Below, one piece after another: positions 29,804 through 38,856 of a stretch of 64,000 nt of DNA. The notes under the pieces are model-generated. The model searched no databases, was not told the DNA's origin, and was given only the letters and a program-made list of their open reading frames with translations. Origin of the DNA: Chlorobaculum tepidum TLS (GTDB lineage: Bacteria > Bacteroidota > Chlorobiia > Chlorobiales > Chlorobiaceae); NCBI RefSeq assembly GCF_000006985.1, contig NC_002932.3, positions 1,964,877 through 2,028,876 of the forward strand, written 5' to 3'. Made by a program: the position numbers and the translations under genes. Positions within the stretch are counted from its first letter, which is position 1. Each line of letters starts with the position of its first letter.

Positions 29804-30735
29804 TGCATGCTCTGGACAAATGCGGCAGTCGCCTTGCGAAGATTGGCCGCGTAGTCGTGCGCGAGCGGATCGACCGTCACGGTTTGGCCTCCAATATCAC
29901 CGGCAATCGCATCGGCCTGCGCCGAGCTGAACTGCGGCGAAACAAATACCACCCGGATACCCGCACTCCGCGCCTCGCCGATCACCCGCTCCATCTGGCG
30001 CGGCGTCAGCGTCTTGCCCTCCTCCTCGGCAGCGATCTGCTCCAAACCGTACTCGTGGGCGAAATAGCCCCATGCCGGGTGGAAAACGAGGAAGCGACGG
30101 TTCTTCACAACGCTGAGTTGCTTGCGAATCTCGCTGTCGAGAGCCTGAAGCTCCCTGTCAAGCGCCGCAGCGTTGGCCGCATAATACTCCTTCCCTGCCG
30201 GATCAATCGCCGCCAGCGAGCGTTCGACGTTCTTGGCGATTAGCCTGGCGTTCGCTGGCGAAAGCCAAAAGTGTGGATCGAAATTGCCGTGATCGTGATG
30301 CTCCTCGGCAGGCACCGCATGCTCGTACTTCTCCGCGCTCATCGGCAGCAACGTCACTCCTTCGGAAGCGTTGCACACCGTCATGCTTTTGTTGAGATCG
30401 ACGAGGCGCGGCATCCAGTCAAGTTCGAACTCGACGCCCGAACCAGCCTTCACGAAAAGCGCCGCATGGCTGACCTGGGCCATCTGCTTCGGCGTCGGCT
30501 CATAGGTGTGTGGATTGCCCCCGGAAGGCACCATAACCGAAACTGACACCCTGTCACCGCCGATGCGCTCCGCGAACCACGCCAGCGGCTCGATGGAGGC
30601 CACGACCTGCAACTTGTCCGACTCTGTTTTGCCGGCGCATCCATTCAGCAATGGTATGAACAGCAACAACAGGAGGACAAGAGGTCGGATGGGATAAAAA
30701 AAAGAAGAGATGAAGCGGCTTTGTCTGGTCGTCAT
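29800..30735 (-). CDS. zinc/manganese-type ABC transporter substrate-binding lipoprotein
   Basis: 311 residues from ATG 30735, chosen because it gives a clean lipoprotein signal: PIRPLVLLLLLFIPLLNGC, with the lipobox Cys in LLNGC. The ZnuA/TroA cluster A-1 fold is evident in VVASIEPLAWFAERIGG and VMVPSGGNPHTYEPTPKQM (metal His). Further metal-binding sites are the HHDHGNFDPHFWLSP stretch with a His-rich loop, and FHPAWGYFAHEYGLE. It captures Zn or Mn in the periplasm for the downstream ATPase and permease. The His/Asp loop favours zinc. No clear Zur box was recognised; a 12-bp inverted repeat lies about 80 bases upstream. Confidence 0.9.
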   Translation of the reverse strand: MTTRQSRFISSFFYPIRPLVLLLLLFIPLLNGCAGKTESDKLQVVASIEPLAWFAERIGGDRVSVSVMVPSGGNPHTYEPTPKQMAQVSHAALFVKAGSGVEFELDWMPRLVDLNKSMTVCNASEGVTLLPMSAEKYEHAVPAEEHHDHGNFDPHFWLSPANARLIAKNVERSLAAIDPAGKEYYAANAAALDRELQALDSEIRKQLSVVKNRRFLVFHPAWGYFAHEYGLEQIAAEEEGKTLTPRQMERVIGEARSAGIRVVFVSPQFSSAQADAIAGDIGGQTVTVDPLAHDYAANLRKATAAFVQSMQ

Positions 30736-30816
30736 GTCTGGATTCCCGGTTGATGGAAAAAAGTGTCTCTTTTGTAAAAAAAGAATAACAGCAGAGAATC
30801 CAAAACGTTGGAGAGG

Positions 30817-30847
30817 GTCAGGCTTCCCCATCATCGGGAAGCCTGAC
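30817..30847. repeat. 12-bp perfect inverted repeat between leuA and the metal ABC operon
   Basis: GTCAGGCTTCCC (30817-30828) and GGGAAGCCTGAC (30836-30847) flank a 7-base loop. On the coding (minus) strand the T-run lies before, not after, the stem, so it is not a canonical terminator. It could still be a hairpin ending leuA transcripts or an operator site. Confidence 0.55.
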
Positions 30848-30858
30848 GAAAAAAACGA

Positions 30859-32547
30859 TCAAGCCTTTTTGTAGCGGTTCAGCGCACTGACGATGGCCTT
30901 GATGGAGGCAAGGCTGATGTTCGAGTCGATACCGGAACCGCACACCAGCGCCACGTCATCGAACGAGAGGCGAATGTAGGCGATGGCCATCGCGTCCGAG
31001 CTGTGGCCGATGGCGTGCTCCGCGTATTCGTCGACATGGAAATCGATGCCGGTGTGGCTCACCATGCCGCGCACGAAGGCGTCCAGCGGGCCGTTGCCTT
31101 TGGCCCTGAAGCTGAACTCGCCCTGTGGCCCAACCATCGAGGCGCTGACGATCGTCGCCACCTCGTCGTTGCGATCCGGGTCTTCGTCGCTCCAGCTGAT
31201 GGTGCACTTCTTCATCAGATAGGGCTCGGTTGCGCCGATGTACTCCTTCTGGAACAGCTCGTGAATCTGCTCGGCGCTCAGCTCCTCGCCGGTGCGGTCG
31301 GTCACCTCCTGAACAACCGCACCGAAATCTGGCTGCATCCACTTCGGGATCTGAATACCATACTCCTTTTCGAGCACATAGGCTATGCCTCCCTTGCCCG
31401 ACTGGCTGTTGATCCGGACGATGGCCTCGTAGTTGCAACCAACATCCTCGGGATCGATCGGCAGATAGGGCACGTCCCACACGCCGTCGGCAGCCCGCTG
31501 GTGCGCTTTCATTCCCTTGCTGATCGCGTCCTGGTGCGAACCGGAAAAGGCGGTGTAGACCAGATCGCCCGAGTAGGGATGGCGCGGATGCACCGTCATG
31601 CGGGTGCAGCGAGAGTAGACCTGCTTGATATGCGGCAGGTTGGAGAAATCGAGCTCCGGATCGACACCTTGCGTCATCAGGTTCAGCGCCATGATGATAA
31701 TGTCCATGTTGCCACACCGCTCGCCGTTGCCGAACAGGGCACCTTCGATGCGATCCGCCCCGGCCATCACCGCCAGCTCGGAGGTCGCCACCGCCGTGCC
31801 GCGGTCGTTATGGGCATGCACACTGAGGAGCACCGCGTCGCGATTCTTGATGTGGCGGCAAAACCACTCGATGCGGTCGGCATAGACGTTCGGCGTCGAA
31901 AGCTCGACCGTCGAAGGCAGGTTCAGGATCACCTTGTTGGTGGCCGATGCGCCCCACTCGTCCATCACCGCGTGGCACACGTCCAGCGCGTACTCCAGCT
32001 CGGTGCCAGTGAAGCTTTCAGGGCTGTACTCGAAGCGGATGCCTGGATTGCCGCTCGCCTCCTTCAGCTCGCGCACCAGCCGCGTTCCGGCGACGGCGAT
32101 GGTGATGATCTCCTCGCGGCTCATGCGGAACACTATGTCGCGCTGCTGGCGCGAGGTGGAGTTGTAGAGGTGCACGATGGCGTTCTTCGCGCCCTTGATC
32201 GCCTCGAAGGTGCGGCGGATGAGGTGCTCGCGCGACTGCGTCAACACCTGGATGCTCACGTCGTCAGGAATGAGATTGTTTTCGATCAGCTTGCGCACAA
32301 AGGCGAACTCCGTGGCCGAAGCCGACGGGAAGCCCACCTCGATCTCCTTGAAGCCAACCGATACCAGCAGCCTGAAAAACTCCACCTTCTCATCGACGCT
32401 CATCGGAATCGGAAGCGCCTGGTTGCCATCGCGCAGATCGACGCTGCACCAGATCGGCGCTTTGGTAATGGTCTTGTCCGGCCAGGTTCTGTCTTTCAGC
32501 CCAACCGTCGGATAGGGTGCGTATTTCTTATAATTCATCGTACTCAT
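30859..32547 (-). CDS. leuA: 2-isopropylmalate synthase (long form)
   Basis: 562 residues, the long LeuA type found in actinobacteria and fungi. It has a DmpG/HMGL-like TIM barrel (KAPIWCSVDLRDGNQALPIPM with catalytic RDGNQ), the metal-binding HAHNDRGTAVATSELA and a GALFGNGERCGN loop. A C-terminal LeuA regulatory domain (from about residue 425) binds leucine for feedback inhibition. It condenses 2-oxoisovalerate and acetyl-CoA in leucine synthesis. A start at 32547 or at the ATG three codons later are both possible. The leader region upstream carries a leucine-rich ORF and a terminator, indicating attenuation. Confidence 0.96.
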   Translation of the reverse strand: MSTMNYKKYAPYPTVGLKDRTWPDKTITKAPIWCSVDLRDGNQALPIPMSVDEKVEFFRLLVSVGFKEIEVGFPSASATEFAFVRKLIENNLIPDDVSIQVLTQSREHLIRRTFEAIKGAKNAIVHLYNSTSRQQRDIVFRMSREEIITIAVAGTRLVRELKEASGNPGIRFEYSPESFTGTELEYALDVCHAVMDEWGASATNKVILNLPSTVELSTPNVYADRIEWFCRHIKNRDAVLLSVHAHNDRGTAVATSELAVMAGADRIEGALFGNGERCGNMDIIIMALNLMTQGVDPELDFSNLPHIKQVYSRCTRMTVHPRHPYSGDLVYTAFSGSHQDAISKGMKAHQRAADGVWDVPYLPIDPEDVGCNYEAIVRINSQSGKGGIAYVLEKEYGIQIPKWMQPDFGAVVQEVTDRTGEELSAEQIHELFQKEYIGATEPYLMKKCTISWSDEDPDRNDEVATIVSASMVGPQGEFSFRAKGNGPLDAFVRGMVSHTGIDFHVDEYAEHAIGHSSDAMAIAYIRLSFDDVALVCGSGIDSNISLASIKAIVSALNRYKKA

Positions 32548-32592
32548 GAGAGAGTCTCCATTTAAAACACTTGATAGTAAAAGTCCCTTAAT

Positions 32593-32629
32593 GAAAAAAA
32601 GCCGCTTACCCTGAGAGGATCGCGGCTTT
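32593..32629 (-). terminator. leuA leader terminator (candidate attenuator)
   Basis: On the minus strand AAAGCCGC (32629-32622) pairs with GCGGCTTT (32605-32598), followed by a run of T. It sits 46 bases before the leuA start and 28 bases after the stop of the leucine-rich leader ORF. Its loop contains CCTCTCAGG, which can pair with leader sequence (see the leader entry). Confidence 0.85.
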
Positions 32630-32657
32630 GAATCTCAATTCCATGCAGTCAACGAAA

Positions 32658-32735
32658 CTACAATGCGCTCCCCCTCAGGCAGGTAAGGCCTGTTAGCGAT
32701 AGCGCAAGAAGAAGCATGTTGCTGACCGTGTTCAT
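32658..32735 (-). CDS. leuA leader peptide (leucine attenuator)
   Basis: A 25-codon frame, ATG at 32735-32733, stop TAG at 32660-32658. Eight of the 25 residues are leucine, including three consecutive CTT codons at residues 8-10 and two CTA codons. The peptide begins MNTVSNMLLLALSL. A promoter-like pair lies upstream and a Rho-independent terminator 28 bases downstream, before leuA. CCTGAGGGG inside leader codons 19-22 (32679-32671) can form nine pairs (one G-U) with CCTCTCAGG (32618-32610) in the terminator loop, a possible antiterminator. Ribosome stalling at leucine codons would then allow leuA transcription. The peptide also resembles a short hydrophobic signal sequence, so attenuation is inference from the arrangement. 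Confidence 0.7.
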   Translation of the reverse strand: MNTVSNMLLLALSLTGLTCLRGSAL

Positions 32736-32779
32736 ACAAGATAGAGTACCGTTCAATCGGCTGTACGAAAAGTTGGGAC

Positions 32780-32807
32780 AATATAAACAATTCTTTTACC
32801 TCTGCAA
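32780..32807 (-). promoter_or_regulatory. candidate promoter of the leuA leader
   Basis: On the minus strand TTGCAG (32807-32802), a 16-base spacer and TATATT (32785-32780). Transcription would start near 32772, about 37 bases before the leader ATG. Sigma-70-like match by eye only. Confidence 0.5.
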
Positions 32808-32903
32808 TGTTCCGGCTTGATCGACGCTGATTGTGCCGACTGATGACAAGCATCTGGCAAAAGAACCGTGAACCTGCTCCGGACGTTCCCCGCTACGCCC
32901 GCA

Positions 32904-33341
32904 TCATCGGAACGGAACCGCCATGAAGCGCAGCACCTCGTGCCCCGTGCGGTCATACATCGTCAACCGGCGGCCCCTGACGATATAGCTGCTGCTCTTG
33001 CGAAGCGCGCTGATCAACGCCCGTTCCCGCGACATCACCACCGGCTGGCACATCATTTTCGACGAAGTGATCGCGCCAAAACGGATGCGACCTGGCGACT
33101 GAGCGAATGAACCACTGATCTGGTTACAGCCGCCCGAGCCTACCATCTTGCGCGAAGCGTACAGGATGATATGCATGTCCCGCCGCTGCCCGTGGATAAA
33201 CTCAGCCTTCCGCCCATCGACCTCCTCGACTCGCCACCACGTTCTGAACAGTTCCTGGGTTTTCGCATCCGGCGCCGCCGCATAACGAGAGGCGCAAGCT
33301 GTCAGGGCAGTAAGGAAGAAGATGAAGAGGTACCGGAGCAT
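32904..33341 (-). CDS. META-domain (HslJ-like) lipoprotein
   Basis: 145 residues. The N-terminus RYLFIFFLTALTAC gives a lipobox (LTAC, Cys16). The mature protein carries a META domain: a W.V..VDG...E start (WWRVEEVDGRKAE) and the conserved VGSGGCNQISGSF loop, then SSKMMCQP and a C-terminal RRLTMYDRTG strand. META/HslJ proteins are periplasmic or outer-membrane lipoproteins linked to heat or novobiocin resistance and adhesion; the exact role is unknown. Downstream lies the leuA leader region. Confidence 0.82.
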   Translation of the reverse strand: MLRYLFIFFLTALTACASRYAAAPDAKTQELFRTWWRVEEVDGRKAEFIHGQRRDMHIILYASRKMVGSGGCNQISGSFAQSPGRIRFGAITSSKMMCQPVVMSRERALISALRKSSSYIVRGRRLTMYDRTGHEVLRFMAVPFR

Positions 33342-33444
33342 GACGGCAGAAGTTTGGTTCGTGAGGAGGATTATGGCTCCGGGAGTAGTATAATAATACT
33401 AGGGGGAGATAACTGTGTAAGGGCGGATGGCAGGGGTATAAAAC

Positions 33445-33483
33445 AAAAAAGGAAGCACCGCATACTCAAGCACTTCCTTTTTT
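33445..33483 (-). terminator. terminator of tRNA-Asn
   Basis: AAAAAAGGAAG (33445-33455) and CTTCCTTTTTT (33473-33483) form an 11-bp stem with T-runs on both strands. It lies 37 bases downstream of the minus-strand tRNA gene. Confidence 0.8.
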
Positions 33484-33519
33484 AAACTTTTGAGCAGGTT
33501 TGAAACCAACTTTTTTTTG

Positions 33520-33591
<72 letters not shown>

Positions 33592-33759
33592 ATGCGACCC
33601 TTCCTGAGCGAAGAGATGCAAATATAAGGCTGCGATTCGAAATTCCAAACTCACAACGATATTTTTTAATAATTTTTCCGTCTGACTGGCGGGTTCTGGC
33701 TTTTCTTTTTCGAATATTATTTTTGTACATTGATGCTCTTTTATGGAAAAGAGGTGGTT

Positions 33760-34290
33760 ATGTCCAAAGAAAAAGCGCTGATCGAAATTCGTCTCGCGGG
33801 TCTTGCACAGGGAACGCACGAGTTCGATTTCACCTGCAAAGCGGCTGATTTTGCCGATCCGGCTCTCGCCGGGGCTGGATTTTCAAGGGACGTGTCGGTC
33901 AATGTAAGCGTCGAGAAGCTGGATGGCGAGATGATTGTCACCCTGAATACTTCGGCGACAGCCAATCTGACCTGCGATCTGTGCCTTGCACCGATCACCT
34001 CCGAGCTGAAAGGTTCGTACCGGATTTATTATGGCTACGAACAGGCTGGCGAACCGCAGGAAGAACGTGACGAGGAGTATCGGCTTATCGACAGGAATAC
34101 GCTTGCGCTCGATCTAACCGAGGATGTCCGCGAGACACTGCTGCTCTCCGTTCCCATGAAAGTCACCTGCAAGGACAATCCCGATTGCCGGGTGTTCCAT
34201 CAGGAAAAATTGAGTGAACCGGGCGAAGACCATCTGCCCGACAGCGACTGGCAGGAGTCGCTCGAAAAACTGAAAAACAAGTATCGTTAA
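33760..34290 (+). CDS. YceD/DUF177-family 23S rRNA accumulation protein
   Basis: 176 residues from ATG 33760, preceded by GAGGTGG five bases upstream; an earlier ATG lacks a ribosome site. The DUF177 core is ANLTCDLCLAPITSELKGSY, with later acidic LDLTEDVRETLLLSVPMK and a CKDNPDC cysteine pair. YceD proteins are implicated in 23S rRNA accumulation and almost always precede rpmF, as here. It begins the rpmF-plsX-fab cluster. Confidence 0.88.
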   Translation: MSKEKALIEIRLAGLAQGTHEFDFTCKAADFADPALAGAGFSRDVSVNVSVEKLDGEMIVTLNTSATANLTCDLCLAPITSELKGSYRIYYGYEQAGEPQEERDEEYRLIDRNTLALDLTEDVRETLLLSVPMKVTCKDNPDCRVFHQEKLSEPGEDHLPDSDWQESLEKLKNKYR

Positions 34291-34315
34291 CCGTTGATTC
34301 TAAACTGAATAGATT

Positions 34316-34507
34316 ATGGCCAACCCGAAAGCCAAGATGTCCAAGTCCAGAAGGGACAAGAGAAGAGCACAGTTCAACGCGCGCACCAAGGCTGCCGTTA
34401 CGGTTGTCTGTCCGAACTGCGGCGAGCCGACCCTTCCGCATCGCGCCTGCCGTCACTGCGGCCACTACAAAGGCCGTCAGGTCACCGGCAAGAGCGTCGT
34501 CGCGTAA
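34316..34507 (+). CDS. rpmF: 50S ribosomal protein L32
   Basis: 63 residues. [20 protein letters not shown] is the usual L32 N-terminus, and the zinc ribbon [23 protein letters not shown] keeps all four cysteines (zinc-dependent form). Lies 25 bases after yceD and 30 before plsX, the conserved order. Confidence 0.97.
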   Translation: MANPKAKMSKSRRDKRRAQFNARTKAAVTVVCPNCGEPTLPHRACRHCGHYKGRQVTGKSVVA

Positions 34508-34537
34508 GCAGTTTCACGTAAACAAGACAGCACCGCC

Positions 34538-35557
34538 ATGTTGACCATTGTCGTGGATGCCATGGGTGGCGACAATGCGCCTGCCTGCGTTGTCGAGGGG
34601 GTGATCGATGCCCTCAGGGAGAGCGGAAACCGCTTTGAAATCCTGCTTATCGGGCAGGAGGAAAAGGTCGCCCCGCTTCTGCAGCAGTATGATACCGGAG
34701 CCCTCAAGCTCCGCTTCGTGCACGCGCCCGAGGTCATCACCATGGAGGATGTTCCCGCCACCGCCGTCAAGGCGAAGCAGGAGTCGTCACTTGTCCGCGG
34801 CCTGAAGCTCTGCAAGGCGAAAGATGCCGATGCCTTTGTGAGCGCTGGAAACACCGGCGCAATGATGGCCGCTTCGCTTTTTGTCCTTGGCCGTATTCCC
34901 GGTGTACTGCGCCCGACCATCTACGCTTACTTCCCGCGCCTTGGCGAGGGCCTCACCAACCTCGTCGATGTCGGTGCCAATGTGGACTGCAAGCCGGAAA
35001 ACCTGGTGCAGTTCGCCGAGATGCTGACGATCTACCAGCGCTACGCGGCAAAAATCGAACAGCCCGTAGTCGGCCTGCTCAACATTGGAGAGGAGGAGGG
35101 CAAGGGTCCCGACTATCTCAAGCAGGCATGGAAAATGTTGCAGAAGGCGCACGAGGAGCAGAAAATCAACTTCATCGGCAACATCGAGGGTCACGATATT
35201 CTTGCAGGCAAAGCCACTATTGTCGTCTGCGACGGGCTTGTCGGCAACACCATCCTCAAGTTTGGCGAGAGCATTCCACACTTTCTGGGAGCCATCTTCA
35301 AACCGGCGCTCGAAAAGCTGGTCAAGGAAGGAAAGCTCGACCAGAACTCGGCGGTGCTGGCCGGTCAGACATTCAAAGGGATATTCGAGCCGTTCGATGT
35401 CGAAAAGTTTGGCGGCGTGCCGTTCCTCGGCGTCGATGGCATTTCGATTGTCGGCCACGGACGCTCGTCGGCGCGCGCCATCAAGAACATGATCTACATG
35501 GCGGAGCATATGATCGAGCAACGCGTCAACGAACGCATCGCGAAAATGCTCGCCTGA
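34538..35557 (+). CDS. plsX: phosphate acyltransferase PlsX
   Basis: 339 residues, full length. [23 protein letters not shown] is the PlsX start, [23 protein letters not shown] the conserved active-site loop, and [17 protein letters not shown] follows. [17 protein letters not shown] is typical of the C-terminal half. PlsX makes acyl-phosphate from acyl-ACP for phospholipid synthesis at the membrane surface. It is part of the fab cluster. Confidence 0.96.
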   Translation: MLTIVVDAMGGDNAPACVVEGVIDALRESGNRFEILLIGQEEKVAPLLQQYDTGALKLRFVHAPEVITMEDVPATAVKAKQESSLVRGLKLCKAKDADAFVSAGNTGAMMAASLFVLGRIPGVLRPTIYAYFPRLGEGLTNLVDVGANVDCKPENLVQFAEMLTIYQRYAAKIEQPVVGLLNIGEEEGKGPDYLKQAWKMLQKAHEEQKINFIGNIEGHDILAGKATIVVCDGLVGNTILKFGESIPHFLGAIFKPALEKLVKEGKLDQNSAVLAGQTFKGIFEPFDVEKFGGVPFLGVDGISIVGHGRSSARAIKNMIYMAEHMIEQRVNERIAKMLA

Positions 35558-35684
35558 CGGCCTGAATTTTCCATGCAGACCCAGAGATGCTCCTGAATGT
35601 CTATTCCCTGTCCTTTGCTATTGGCCGAAGAGACTCCGATACAATCTTCGCATTTTCCGTCCGCTTATCAAGAGAAACCACACT

Positions 35685-36674
35685 ATGAAAGCAGCCATAA
35701 CGACGACCGCCAAGTATCTGCCTGAAGAGATAATGTCCAATCAGGACCTCGAACGAATTCTTGATACAAACGACGAGTGGATAACGACCCGGACCGGCAT
35801 CAAGGAGCGGAGAATTCTCCGGGATCCGAAAAAGGCCACATCATATATGTGCACCGAGGTTGCCCGGCAGTTGCTTGAAAAGCGGGGCATCTCCGCCGAC
35901 GAGATCGATCTGATCATCGTGGCGACCATGTCTCCCGACATGCTCTTTCCCTCGACGGCATGTCTGGTTCAGGGCAATATCCAGGCAAAAAACGCCTGGG
36001 GCTTCGACCTTTCCGCCGCCTGCTCGGGTTTCGTCTATGGCCTCTACACCGGCGCCCAGTTCATTGAATCGGGCAACTGCAAGAAGGTGATGGTGATCGG
36101 CGCGGACAAGATGTCCTCCATTCTCGATTACGAAGACCGGACGACCGCCATCCTGTTTGGTGACGGAGCGGGCGGCGTTATTCTCGAAGCTGCGAATGAA
36201 GAGGGGTACGGCGTGCTCGACGCCCGTCTCTACTCCGACGGCCTCAATGGCAGGGAGCACCTCCTGATGCCGGGCGGCGGAAGCCTTCATCCGGCGTCGC
36301 ATGAAACGGTCGATCAGCACATGCACTTCATCCAGCAGGATGGCAAGCAGGTCTTCAAGGCTGCGGTCATAGCCATGGCCGATGTGGCCGAAGAGATCAT
36401 GCAGCGCAACAATCTGACTGCGGAAACCATCGACTGGCTCGTGCCACACCAGGCCAACCAGCGTATCATTCACGCCACCGCCGAGCGTATGGGGATCACC
36501 GAAGAAAAGGTAATGATGAACATCGCGCGCTATGGCAACACCACGGCAGGCACGGTGCCGATCTGCCTCGCCGAGCTGGACGAGCAGGGCAAACTGCACA
36601 AAGGCTCGAACCTCGTGCTGGTGAGCTTCGGAGCAGGCTACACCTGGGGCGGCGTTTACGTCCGCTGGCAGTAA
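35685..36674 (+). CDS. fabH: beta-ketoacyl-ACP synthase III
   Basis: 329 residues. The thiolase-fold catalytic triad is visible: Cys in [13 protein letters not shown], His in [10 protein letters not shown] and Asn in [28 protein letters not shown] is the FabH-specific N-terminal motif. FabH condenses acetyl-CoA with malonyl-ACP to begin fatty-acid synthesis. The 127-base gap from plsX contains no obvious terminator. Confidence 0.96.
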   Translation: MKAAITTTAKYLPEEIMSNQDLERILDTNDEWITTRTGIKERRILRDPKKATSYMCTEVARQLLEKRGISADEIDLIIVATMSPDMLFPSTACLVQGNIQAKNAWGFDLSAACSGFVYGLYTGAQFIESGNCKKVMVIGADKMSSILDYEDRTTAILFGDGAGGVILEAANEEGYGVLDARLYSDGLNGREHLLMPGGGSLHPASHETVDQHMHFIQQDGKQVFKAAVIAMADVAEEIMQRNNLTAETIDWLVPHQANQRIIHATAERMGITEEKVMMNIARYGNTTAGTVPICLAELDEQGKLHKGSNLVLVSFGAGYTWGGVYVRWQ

Positions 36675-36702
36675 GCCAAACCATTCAAAGGAATTACAGG
36701 AT

Positions 36703-37620
36703 ATGAAAGCATTTGTTTTCCCCGGTCAGGGTTCGCAGTACTGCGGCATGGGCCGCGATCTGTACGAGCGCTTCCCGGAAGCGCAGGAGCTCATGGACAA
36801 GGCCGACTCAATTCTCGGATTCTCGATCACCAATATCATGTTCAACGGCAGCGAGGATGAGCTGAAACAGACACGCTATACCCAGCTCGCTATCTTCCTG
36901 CACAGCTTCGCGGCGGCCACCCTTCTCGGACGTGAGGGCGTTAAGATGGCAGCGGGCCACAGCCTTGGCGAATACACGGCGCTCTGCTTCTCGGGTGCGA
37001 TTTCGTTCGAGGATGCGGTGAGGCTCGTGGCCAAGCGCGGCGAACTGATGCAGAACGCCGGACAGCAGAATCCCGGCACGATGGCCGCGATCATCGGCAT
37101 GGCCGACGACGCGCTCGACGCGCTCCTGGAAGAGGCGAGTGCAAGCGGCATCGTGCAGGCGGCAAACTTCAACTCGCCCGGCCAGATTGTCATCTCCGGC
37201 GACGTCGATGCAGTACGCAAGGCGGTCGAACTCGCGTCGTCGAAAGGCGCGCGCATGGCCAAGGAGCTGGTCGTCTCAGGCGCTTTCCACTCGCCGCTGA
37301 TGAAACCCGCCGAAAAGGAGTTTGCCGAAACGCTCGACACCATCGCGATCCGCGACGCCGAAATTCCGGTCTGCATGAACGTGGTCGCCAAACCGGTCAC
37401 GGCGGCAACGGAAATCCGCGCGAACCTCATCAGCCAGCTCACCAGCTCGGTGCTCTGGAGCCAGTCGGTGCAGGCGATGGTGGACGCGGGCATCACCGAA
37501 TTTGTCGAGGTCGGCCCCCAGAAAGTGCTGCAGGGCCTCATTAAAAGAATCAGCAAATCCACTATGTGCTCGGGAGTCGATACCGCCGATCAGGTGGATG
37601 CGATGCGCACTCCGGCCTAA
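36703..37620 (+). CDS. fabD: malonyl-CoA:ACP transacylase
   Basis: 305 residues. [17 protein letters not shown] is the N-terminal signature, [10 protein letters not shown] carries the catalytic Ser, and [13 protein letters not shown] carries the catalytic His. FabD transfers malonyl from CoA to ACP. It starts 28 bases after fabH and is followed 26 bases later by fabG. Confidence 0.96.
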   Translation: MKAFVFPGQGSQYCGMGRDLYERFPEAQELMDKADSILGFSITNIMFNGSEDELKQTRYTQLAIFLHSFAAATLLGREGVKMAAGHSLGEYTALCFSGAISFEDAVRLVAKRGELMQNAGQQNPGTMAAIIGMADDALDALLEEASASGIVQAANFNSPGQIVISGDVDAVRKAVELASSKGARMAKELVVSGAFHSPLMKPAEKEFAETLDTIAIRDAEIPVCMNVVAKPVTAATEIRANLISQLTSSVLWSQSVQAMVDAGITEFVEVGPQKVLQGLIKRISKSTMCSGVDTADQVDAMRTPA

Positions 37621-37646
37621 CCATAGAAAAACGCAAAGAAACGATT

Positions 37647-38390
37647 ATGACCATGTTCACAGGAAAAACCGCCGTCGTCACCGGCGCGGCACGAGGCATC
37701 GGCCAGTCGATCGCCCTCGATCTCGCCGCCAAAGGCGCTGATCTTGTTATTGGCGACATCAAGGCGGAGTGGCTGACCGAAACCGAAGAGGCGCTCAAAC
37801 AGCTCGGCGCAAAAGTGAGCTGCAAGGAGCTCGATGTCACCAGCACCGACGCGTGCCAGAAGGTTTTCGACGAAGTGGCTAAAGAGAATGGCCGCATCGA
37901 CATTCTCGTCAACAACGCAGGCATCACCCGCGACGGCCTTCTGATGCGTATGAGCGAAGAGGACTGGGACGCCGTGCTGACGGTGAACCTCAAGGGCGTC
38001 TTCAACTGCACCAAGGCGGTCACGCGCACCATGATGAAGCAGCGTTCCGGCTCGATCATCAACATCGCCTCGATCATCGGCCTCATGGGCAACGCCGGAC
38101 AGGCCAACTACGCGGCTTCGAAAGGCGGCGTCATCGCCTTCACCAAGTCGATTGCCAGGGAGCTGGCTTCGCGCAATGTGCGGGCCAACGCTATCGCCCC
38201 CGGCTTCATTTCATCGAAAATGACCGACGCCCTCTCCGAAGAGGTGCGCCAGAAGATGCTCGAAGCCATTCCGCTCGGCGTTTTTGGCACGCCCCAGCAT
38301 GTTGCCGACGCGGTGGCATTTCTCGCCAGCGACCAGTCAGCCTACATCACCGGTCAGGTGCTGAGCGTCAACGGCGGCATGTACATGTAA
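37647..38390 (+). CDS. fabG: 3-oxoacyl-ACP reductase
   Basis: 247 residues from ATG 37647 ([20 protein letters not shown]); earlier in-frame codons lie within the fabD end. NADPH-binding [12 protein letters not shown], catalytic Ser in NIASIIG and YAASKGG supply the triad. The C-terminal [15 protein letters not shown] is typical FabG. It reduces 3-oxoacyl-ACP in chain elongation. Confidence 0.96.
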   Translation: MTMFTGKTAVVTGAARGIGQSIALDLAAKGADLVIGDIKAEWLTETEEALKQLGAKVSCKELDVTSTDACQKVFDEVAKENGRIDILVNNAGITRDGLLMRMSEEDWDAVLTVNLKGVFNCTKAVTRTMMKQRSGSIINIASIIGLMGNAGQANYAASKGGVIAFTKSIARELASRNVRANAIAPGFISSKMTDALSEEVRQKMLEAIPLGVFGTPQHVADAVAFLASDQSAYITGQVLSVNGGMYM

Positions 38391-38410
38391 CCGTAACCTT
38401 TTGAGAATCA

Positions 38411-38463
38411 GAGACTTGGCGGAACCTGACCGTTCCGGAAAGTCTCCGGTTCTCCAGCCGGAG
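38411..38463 (+). terminator. two stacked hairpins between fabG and acpP
   Basis: First, GAGACTT (38411-38417) pairs with AAGTCTC (38440-38446), with an inner GGAAC/GTTCC stem. The second is CTCCGG/CCGGAG (38444-38449, 38458-38463). No T-run follows at once. They may attenuate fab transcription or protect mRNA ends ahead of acpP. Confidence 0.45.
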
Positions 38464-38470
38464 CATAGCT

Positions 38471-38498
38471 TTGCTCAGCTGCTTTTTCTTTTTATATT
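38471..38498 (+). promoter_or_regulatory. candidate promoter of acpP
   Basis: TTGCTC (38471-38476), a 16-base spacer and TATATT (38493-38498) in an AT-rich stretch 55 bases before the acpP start. ACP is needed in large amounts, so an own promoter is expected. By-eye match only. Confidence 0.45.
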
Positions 38499-38552
38499 AG
38501 TGAACTTGCTTTTTTTTAATTGTTTCCAACCACAAACCCGGAGAACAGTGCC

Positions 38553-38798
38553 ATGAGCGCAGCCGAAATCAAAGATAAAGTGTACGATATCATCGTCAGC
38601 AAGATGGGTGTCAACAAGGATCAGATCAAGCCGGAATCGAAGTTTGCCGATGACCTCGGTGCCGATTCGCTCGATACGGTCGAACTGATCATGGAGCTCG
38701 AAAACGAGTTCGGCGTCCAGATTCCTGATGAAGATGCCGAGAAGATCGGTACCGTGCAGCAGGCCATTGACTACATCGTCAACAAGAAAGTAAGCTAA
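38553..38798 (+). CDS. acpP: acyl carrier protein
   Basis: 81 residues from ATG 38553. The phosphopantetheine site [10 protein letters not shown] has its Ser at residue 39, and the acidic helical composition is typical. The protein carries acyl chains for the adjacent FabD/G/H/F enzymes in the cytoplasm. Confidence 0.97.
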   Translation: MSAAEIKDKVYDIIVSKMGVNKDQIKPESKFADDLGADSLDTVELIMELENEFGVQIPDEDAEKIGTVQQAIDYIVNKKVS

Positions 38799-38812
38799 AA
38801 GCATTCTCTTCG

Positions 38813-38831
38813 GGCAGGGCTTGGCCCTGCC
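38813..38831 (+). other. GC hairpin between acpP and fabF
   Basis: GGCAGGGC and GCCCTGCC form an 8-bp stem with a TTG loop, just after the acpP stop and before the fabF ATG. It has no T-run. It could protect the abundant acpP message or lower fabF expression. Confidence 0.55.
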
Positions 38832-38856
38832 TAAAACCAACGTTAAATCTGAACAG

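Noticed and set aside
31003-32565. 520-codon plus-strand frame opposite leuA
   Set aside because: Antisense shadow of leuA; no motif, with biased composition.
32635-32853. A 72-codon minus-strand frame upstream of leuA
   Set aside because: It overlaps the Leu-rich leader in another frame and shows no family-like sequence; the leader fits the terminator arrangement better.
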